Below are positions 12,374 to 16,778 of a stretch of 16,778 nt of DNA, in pieces. The position numbers and the translations under genes were made by a program. Position 1 is the stretch's first letter; every line of letters begins with the position of its first letter. This DNA comes from an uncultured Clostridia bacterium (lineage in GTDB: Bacteria; Bacillota_A; Clostridia; TANB77; CAG-508): contig CANQZZ010000024.1 of the NCBI GenBank assembly GCA_947628465.1, forward strand, positions 1 through 16,778. Reading direction: 5' to 3'. The notes beneath the pieces were generated by a model. It had not been told where the DNA came from. It did not search any database and saw only the letters and a program-made list of their open reading frames with translations.

Positions 12374-13021
12374 ATGAAATTTGGAATAAGAAAACCTAAT
12401 ATAAGAAAAAGTATAAAGGCTAGAACTACAGGAAAATTGAAAAGAAAAATAAAAAAAGCAACAAATCCTTTTTATGGCAAAAAAGGAATAGATTATATAA
12501 AAAATTTTAAAGGAGCTATATATAATAAAATATATAATAAAGCAACTTTTGGAAAAAATGATATATTGAAAAATACAGATAATAAAAAAAGTAAAAAAAT
12601 AAAAAATAAAAAAGAAGCAATATTTATGGCAGAACAATGGCTAAAAGTAGCGCAAGAATCTGCTAATTTAATAAATTCTACTAAAAATCCAGATATATTT
12701 TTTGGAAGATATAATTTGTTAATAGAAAAAATGAAATTACTAAGTAATGCAGAAAATATTGTGAAATTTGAATCAAAGAAACCTTCTGAAGACCTTAAAG
12801 ATATTTTAGATAAAAAACAATTATCAATAAAAGAATTTATTGACAGATATTACAATGAAACAGAAAAAAAAGTTAAAGGATTAACAACACAAAAAGCAAA
12901 AGAAAATAGTATAAATAAGTTTTGTGAGCAATTAGAATTTTATAATGAAGAAATGCTCGAAGAAAATATAAATTATTATCAACAATTATATAATGATTTA
13001 AAAAATAAATATCTAAGTTAA
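12374..13021 (+). CDS. Accessory (moron) protein with basic N-terminal motif
   Basis: ATG 12374 (10 bases after GGGAG) encodes 215 residues; an ATG at 12365 is too close to the ribosome site. The first 55 residues are very basic, KSIKARTTGKLKRKIKK, then NPFYGKKGIDYIKN and YNKIYNKATFG. I recall this arrangement as a recurrent N-terminal module in accessory proteins of Firmicute prophages, but do not know its biochemical role. The rest is helical and charged, with WLKVAQESANLI and a long coiled-coil-like C-terminal half, and no membrane segment or catalytic motif is visible. Its own promoter and place between tail genes suggest a function for the lysogen, such as exclusion of other phages. That is inference. 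Confidence 0.7.
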   Translation: MKFGIRKPNIRKSIKARTTGKLKRKIKKATNPFYGKKGIDYIKNFKGAIYNKIYNKATFGKNDILKNTDNKKSKKIKNKKEAIFMAEQWLKVAQESANLINSTKNPDIFFGRYNLLIEKMKLLSNAENIVKFESKKPSEDLKDILDKKQLSIKEFIDRYYNETEKKVKGLTTQKAKENSINKFCEQLEFYNEEMLEENINYYQQLYNDLKNKYLS

Positions 13022-13033
13022 AATGGAGGATAT

Positions 13034-13171
13034 ATGAATAAATGGTATGTATGTCCTTATTGCAAAAAGAAATTAGTAAAAATTAATAAAGATGCTAAAT
13101 CGAAAGGCGTCTTTTTATTATGCAAAAAATGTGGAAAAGAAATCGAAATAAAAATAAATAATAAGGAATAA
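13034..13171 (+). CDS. 45-aa zinc-finger protein
   Basis: ATG 13034 to TAA 13169-13171 encodes 45 residues with two CxxC pairs 20 residues apart, YVCPYCKKK (Cys 7, Cys 10) and LLCKKCGKE (Cys 30, Cys 33), a classic single zinc ribbon. It resembles Com-like and cysteine-rich KTR small phage proteins, some of which act on mRNA. GGAGG lies at 13025-13029, 12 bases after the previous stop, so it is the second gene of the accessory cassette. The tail is rich in lysine, asparagine and isoleucine. Its target is unknown; the paired arrangement with the 12374 gene suggests joint expression. Confidence 0.75.
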   Translation: MNKWYVCPYCKKKLVKINKDAKSKGVFLLCKKCGKEIEIKINNKE

Positions 13172-13218
13172 AGTCTTTAAATTGAGCCTATGAGCCTGAC
13201 TAGAAAGGAGAAATAGTT

Positions 13219-15139
13219 ATGGCTGATGGTTCAGTTACAATAGATACAAAGTTAAATGATGATGGAATAGAAAAAGGTGTTAAAAGCTTAAAAGGAAATT
13301 TTAATAAAATAGGAAATATTGCCAAAACTGCTCTAAAAGGAATAACAATAGCAGCTGGAACTACAGCAACAGCTTTTGCGGGGATAGTGACTGCAAGTGT
13401 AAAAGCAAGAGGTGAGTTAGAGCAACAAATAGGTGGTATAGAAACACTTTTTAAGAACAATGCTGACAAAGTTATAGAAAATGCAAATAAGGCATATAAA
13501 ACTGCAGGTTTGTCAGCAATAGAATATATGAGTACAGCAACAAGTTTTAGTGCTAGTTTATTACAAAGTTTAGGTAATGATACTGCAAAAGCTGCTGAAA
13601 TAGCGGATATGGCAATTATTGATATGTCAGATAATGCAAATAAAATGGGTACATCTATGGAAATGATCCAAAATGCTTATCAAGGTTTTGCTAAACAAAA
13701 TTATACTATGCTTGATAACCTTAAATTAGGATATGGTGGAACTAAGACTGAAATGGAAAGGCTACTTGCAGATGCAGAAAAGTTAACAGGAATTAAATAC
13801 GATATAAATAATTTAAATGATGTTTATAATGCAATTCATGTTATACAAGGAGAATTAGGAATAACAGGAACAACAGCAAAGGAAGCATCGGAAACGTTAC
13901 AAGGAAGCATGGCATCACTTAGTGCATCTTGGAATAATTTTTTGAGCGGTGCAGGAGATTTTAGCGATGTTCTCGAAGCTGGAGAAATAGCCCTTAGTAA
14001 TATTACAAGAATTGCAAAAGAAGCAATAGGAGACATTATTGGAGAATTAGGTAAACTTTTGAATAATTTTTTACAACCTATAAAAGAATGGATAGAAGAA
14101 CATAAAACAATGCTTACCATCTTAGTAGGAATTATAGGAACATTAACAGCAGCTATAATTGCATATACTGTAGCAAAAAATGCTGATTTAATAATAATGT
14201 CTTTATATACTGCAGCAACAACTACAGCGACAGCAGTAACTACTGCATTTGGTGCTGTAATGGCTTTTATTACTAGTCCAATAACATTGGTAGTTGTGGC
14301 AATAGGAGCATTAATAACTATAATTGTTTTACTTATACAAAATTGGGATACAGTAAAACAAAAGACAATAGAGATATGGAATAATATAGTAGATTGGTTT
14401 AAAGAATTACCACGGTAAAATTTGGAATATACTGTTACAAATTATTGAATATGTAGCGAATTGGATAACAGAAACTAAGGAAAAAACAGAAAAAGGAATA
14501 AATAATATAATAAATTCTATAGTAAATTTATTTAAAGGACTTCCAAGCAAAATATGGACGTGGTTAGTGCAAACTGTAAATAATATAGCAACATGGATTA
14601 CCAATATGAGGCAAAAAGCTGAACAGGGAGTAAGTAATGTAGTAAATTCTATAATTAATTGGTTCAAAAAACTTCCTGAACAATTAGTTAGCGTAGGAAC
14701 AAATATGGTACAAGGATTATGGAATGGAATTAATAATGCAGTAAGTTGGATATGGGGTAAAATATCTGGATTTTGCAGTACTATTGTAAATAAAATCAAA
14801 AATTTCTTTGGTATTCATTCTCCATCAAAATTATTTGCAGATGAAATAGGGCAAAATTTAGGTTTAGGACTTGGAGAAGGATTTAATGATAGTTTATCAT
14901 CTGTATATAAAGATATGCAAAAAGCAGTAGAACATGAAAATGCTAAATTGACATCTAATTTAACAAGCACACATCAAATACAAGTGCAAAATGAGGATAA
15001 TAGACAAGCAAGATTAGAAAGTATAGATAACAATAAAGAAATAACAGTAAATACAACCACTAAATTAGATAGTAAAGTTATAGCAAGAGAAACAAATAAA
15101 GTTAATACACGACAAAAACTTCAATATGGGATAGCATAG
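13219..15139 (+). CDS. Tape measure protein, needs +1 frameshift
   Basis: This sets tail length and is ejected with DNA. The first frame from ATG 13219 gives 398 residues plus CGG, then TAA at 14416. Skipping C 14413 opens a frame to TAG 15137-15139, for about 639 residues in all. The N-terminal part has the KARGELEQQIGGIETLF and SATSFSASLLQSLG text of tape measures; hydrophobic stretches lie at about 298-319 and 335-378. The C-terminus, FFGIHSPSKLFADEIG then GLGLGEGF, is the family signature. The repeat around LPGKIWN (at the break) and LPSKIWTWL (about 45 residues later) shows exactly one residue belongs between P and K. KRGEN-like GAGG ribosome bases (AAAGGAG) precede the start. Without the shift the virion would lack the C-terminal third. 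Confidence 0.85.
14410..14418 (+). other. +1 frameshift site CCA CGG TAA
   Basis: CCA (14410-14412) is followed by CGG (14413-14415) and directly by TAA. One base forward, GGT AAA ATT TGG gives GKIW and an open frame of 241 residues with tape measure signatures. Both this site and 9990 have a pyrimidine-free GGN (Gly) codon in the new frame. The stop immediately after CGG would help a pause. The internal repeat supports the shift being needed. Confidence 0.65.
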
Positions 15140-15149
15140 GAGGATAAGA

Positions 15150-15521
15150 ATGACACTTTTAAAACATGGAGATTTTGAATTTAAAAATATATTAAGTGGT
15201 GGATATAATATAATTGAAGATGAGGCTGATGTAATATCAAAGGTTAAAATGGCTGATGGAAGTATTAAAAGAAATTATGGAGATATGCCTAAAACTTCAA
15301 TAAAAATTAAATTTGGAAAGTTAAACAAAGATACATATAAGGAATATATGTCTCACTTTTCTAAAAATGAAGATATATATTCTTATTTTTCTTTGAAAGA
15401 ACAAACAATGAAATCAAAAAAATTTTTTATTACTTTTCCAGAAGTTTCAGTAGAATCTATTACTCAAAATCATAGATATGATGAATTTGAAGTTGAATTA
15501 GAGCAATGTGGGGAGGCTTAA
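15150..15521 (+). CDS. Distal tail-type protein (DUF6711-like)
   Basis: This 123-residue protein lies between tape measure and tail-associated genes, where distal tail or hub components are encoded. It is rich in aromatic and charged residues, beginning MTLLKHGDFEFKNILSGGYN, with TSIKIKFGKLNKDTYKEYMSHF centrally and a closing FEVELEQCGEA. The strand-rich start resembles short Dit-like proteins of clostridial siphophages. AGGAGG (15138-15143) overlaps the tape measure stop and is 6 bases before ATG 15150. It precedes the next gene by one base. Family recall is moderate. Confidence 0.7.
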   Translation: MTLLKHGDFEFKNILSGGYNIIEDEADVISKVKMADGSIKRNYGDMPKTSIKIKFGKLNKDTYKEYMSHFSKNEDIYSYFSLKEQTMKSKKFFITFPEVSVESITQNHRYDEFEVELEQCGEA

Positions 15522-15522
15522 T

Positions 15523-16778
15523 ATGATAGATGTTGAAAATGAAGTAATACAAGCCTATGATACAAGTACAACTCAAATTGATAAAATTATTGTAGATAAT
15601 CAAGAATATAGAATAAGTAATGTGCAATATGATGATGATTGTTATGAAGAAGGAAATATTATAGGAACAGCAATAGCAAGAAGCCTAGAATTTGAAATAG
15701 ATAACATTATTGATTTAGAAAATAAAGAAGTGGAATATTTAACAGGAATATATGTAGAAAATGAAATTAAATGGACTAGTTTGGGAAATTTTATTATACA
15801 AGATGTAGAACCTAATGATACAACAAATATAGCTAAAGTAACAGCTATGGACTATATGCTAAAAACTAATATTCCTTATGTAAGTAATTTACAATATTCG
15901 GATGGAAATGTAACGTTAATACAAGTTGCAAAGGAAGTTTGTAATAACTCTGAAATAGTTTTAGCTACATTAGATTTTACAAATTATGATTTCATAGTAG
16001 ACAGTAATCAATTTGAAGAAGGCACACTTAATAGACAAGTAATTCAAGCTATAGCTCAAATTAGTGGAACAGTTGCAAAGATAAAGAGTGATAACAGATT
16101 ATATTTTATAAATCCCAATAAAGAGGTAGAAGTAAGAAAAGTCTTTACTTTAAACAATTATAAGGAAGCAGAAATAAAAAGAGCAACTCATCCAATAAAC
16201 CTAGTTAGTTTAGGTATGACAGATATAGAAGGAGAAAATATAACTTTAAGAGATGAAGAAAGCATATCAAAAAATGGTGAAAATAGTTTAGTAATAAATG
16301 ATAATCCATTTGCATATACCCAAGAAAAAAGAGAGCAGTTAATCACTGCTCTTTTTAATGCAGTAAAAGGATTTGAATATAAGGCATATACATTTAATTG
16401 TCAGGGATTACCATATTTAGAAACAACAGATAAGATACAGTTTAGAGATAGAGAAGGAAGTACTTATGATAGTTATGTATTTAGATTTAATTATAAGAGT
16501 CCTAATGGACTTGAAAGCAGTATAGAAGCTCCTTCTATAACAAAAGCAACAGTAAATTATCAAAACATTCCAAATGCTTTAGATGTGGCAAAAAAAACAG
16601 AGTATAGAGTAGATAAAGCAGAACAAAGAATAACTCAACTAACACAAGAGACATCAGAACATGAAGAAAAATTAGTACAGCATGAGCAAGATATAGACGG
16701 GCTTAAACAACAAGTACAAGATACAATTAATTATAAAAGAGAAATAGAAGGAATTACGGAATTGCATATAACAGATGC
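15523..16778 (+). CDS. Tail-associated protein (Tal / prophage tail), partial
   Basis: ATG 15523, after GGGAGG (15510-15515), opens a frame that runs to the window end without a stop, giving about 418 residues. The start, IDVENEVIQAYDTSTTQIDK, and domains with YRISNVQYDDDCYEEGNIIGTAIARS and VTAMDYMLKT fit the N-terminal hub of phage minor structural / tail-associated proteins (gp27-like fold). The C-terminal end of the visible part turns into a coiled coil (DKAEQRITQLTQETSEHEEKL). Receptor binding or peptidoglycan hydrolase domains would come further downstream. It directly follows the distal tail gene, as expected. Confidence 0.82.
   Translation, partial: MIDVENEVIQAYDTSTTQIDKIIVDNQEYRISNVQYDDDCYEEGNIIGTAIARSLEFEIDNIIDLENKEVEYLTGIYVENEIKWTSLGNFIIQDVEPNDTTNIAKVTAMDYMLKTNIPYVSNLQYSDGNVTLIQVAKEVCNNSEIVLATLDFTNYDFIVDSNQFEEGTLNRQVIQAIAQISGTVAKIKSDNRLYFINPNKEVEVRKVFTLNNYKEAEIKRATHPINLVSLGMTDIEGENITLRDEESISKNGENSLVINDNPFAYTQEKREQLITALFNAVKGFEYKAYTFNCQGLPYLETTDKIQFRDREGSTYDSYVFRFNYKSPNGLESSIEAPSITKATVNYQNIPNALDVAKKTEYRVDKAEQRITQLTQETSEHEEKLVQHEQDIDGLKQQVQDTINYKREIEGITELHITD

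Noticed and set aside
12344..12637. Minus-strand open frames, such as the one at 12344-12637 opposite the accessory gene.
   Set aside because: They are Phe/Tyr/Ile-rich antisense shadows of lysine-rich genes, without ribosome sites.
13172..13218. Direct repeat gagcct-at-gagcct upstream of the tape measure start.
   Set aside because: Too short to call a repeat element; no structure or frame supports a function.

Overview
The window is the late (packaging, head, tail) half of a siphovirus genome or prophage from a very AT-rich Firmicute, probably gut-type Clostridia or a related low-GC Bacilli group. The basis is the AT-rich codon use (arginine mostly AGA), strong AGGAGG-type ribosome binding sites, sigma-A-like promoters, and gene families typical of clostridial siphophages. 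Nearly all genes are on the + strand and tightly packed, many overlapping by 1-14 nt. Both ends of the window cut through genes.

Layout: 1-662 holds the end of a HAD-like protein, a small gene whose start codon lies in a hairpin, and a coiled-coil gene broken by an in-frame TAA. 681-1103 is a RinA/ArpU-type late regulator. 1158-1598 is an accessory island with a consensus promoter whose spacer is a perfect 20-bp palindrome, a 38-residue peptide gene and a ribbon-helix-helix regulator. 1700-2047 has no gene but folds into several helices and may be a structured RNA. A Cys-rich protein and a 57-residue protein lead into terS, terL, portal and a minor head protein with a nuclease-like tail (2048-7228). 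7456-7773 is non-coding and carries a tRNA-Leu-like RNA with a long insert, followed by two tandem terminators just before the scaffold gene. Scaffold, major capsid, connector and closure genes, tail terminator and tail tube follow (7774-11286), then two tail chaperones, a two-gene accessory cassette with its own promoter, the tape measure, a distal tail-like protein and the start of the tail-associated protein.

The most unusual observation is that two structural genes, the minor capsid protein (9924-10341) and the tape measure (13219-15139), each need a +1 frameshift to be whole. In both the break falls exactly at a CGG codon (CAT CGG A and CCA CGG T). I checked every CGG trinucleotide on the + strand: these are the only two in-frame CGG codons I find in the window. 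This suggests CGG is unread or poorly read in this host and is skipped by one base or read as a four-base codon. Two independent base insertions or assembly errors are the plain alternative. In the tape measure, an internal repeat shows that exactly one residue should stand for the four bases CGGT.

The second candidate is the tRNA-like RNA upstream of the scaffold gene. It keeps the D-arm and the 12-bp acceptor/T helix of a class II tRNA, but the anticodon arm is replaced by a long hairpin whose loop carries GTCGAC, a word found again in the scaffold leader.
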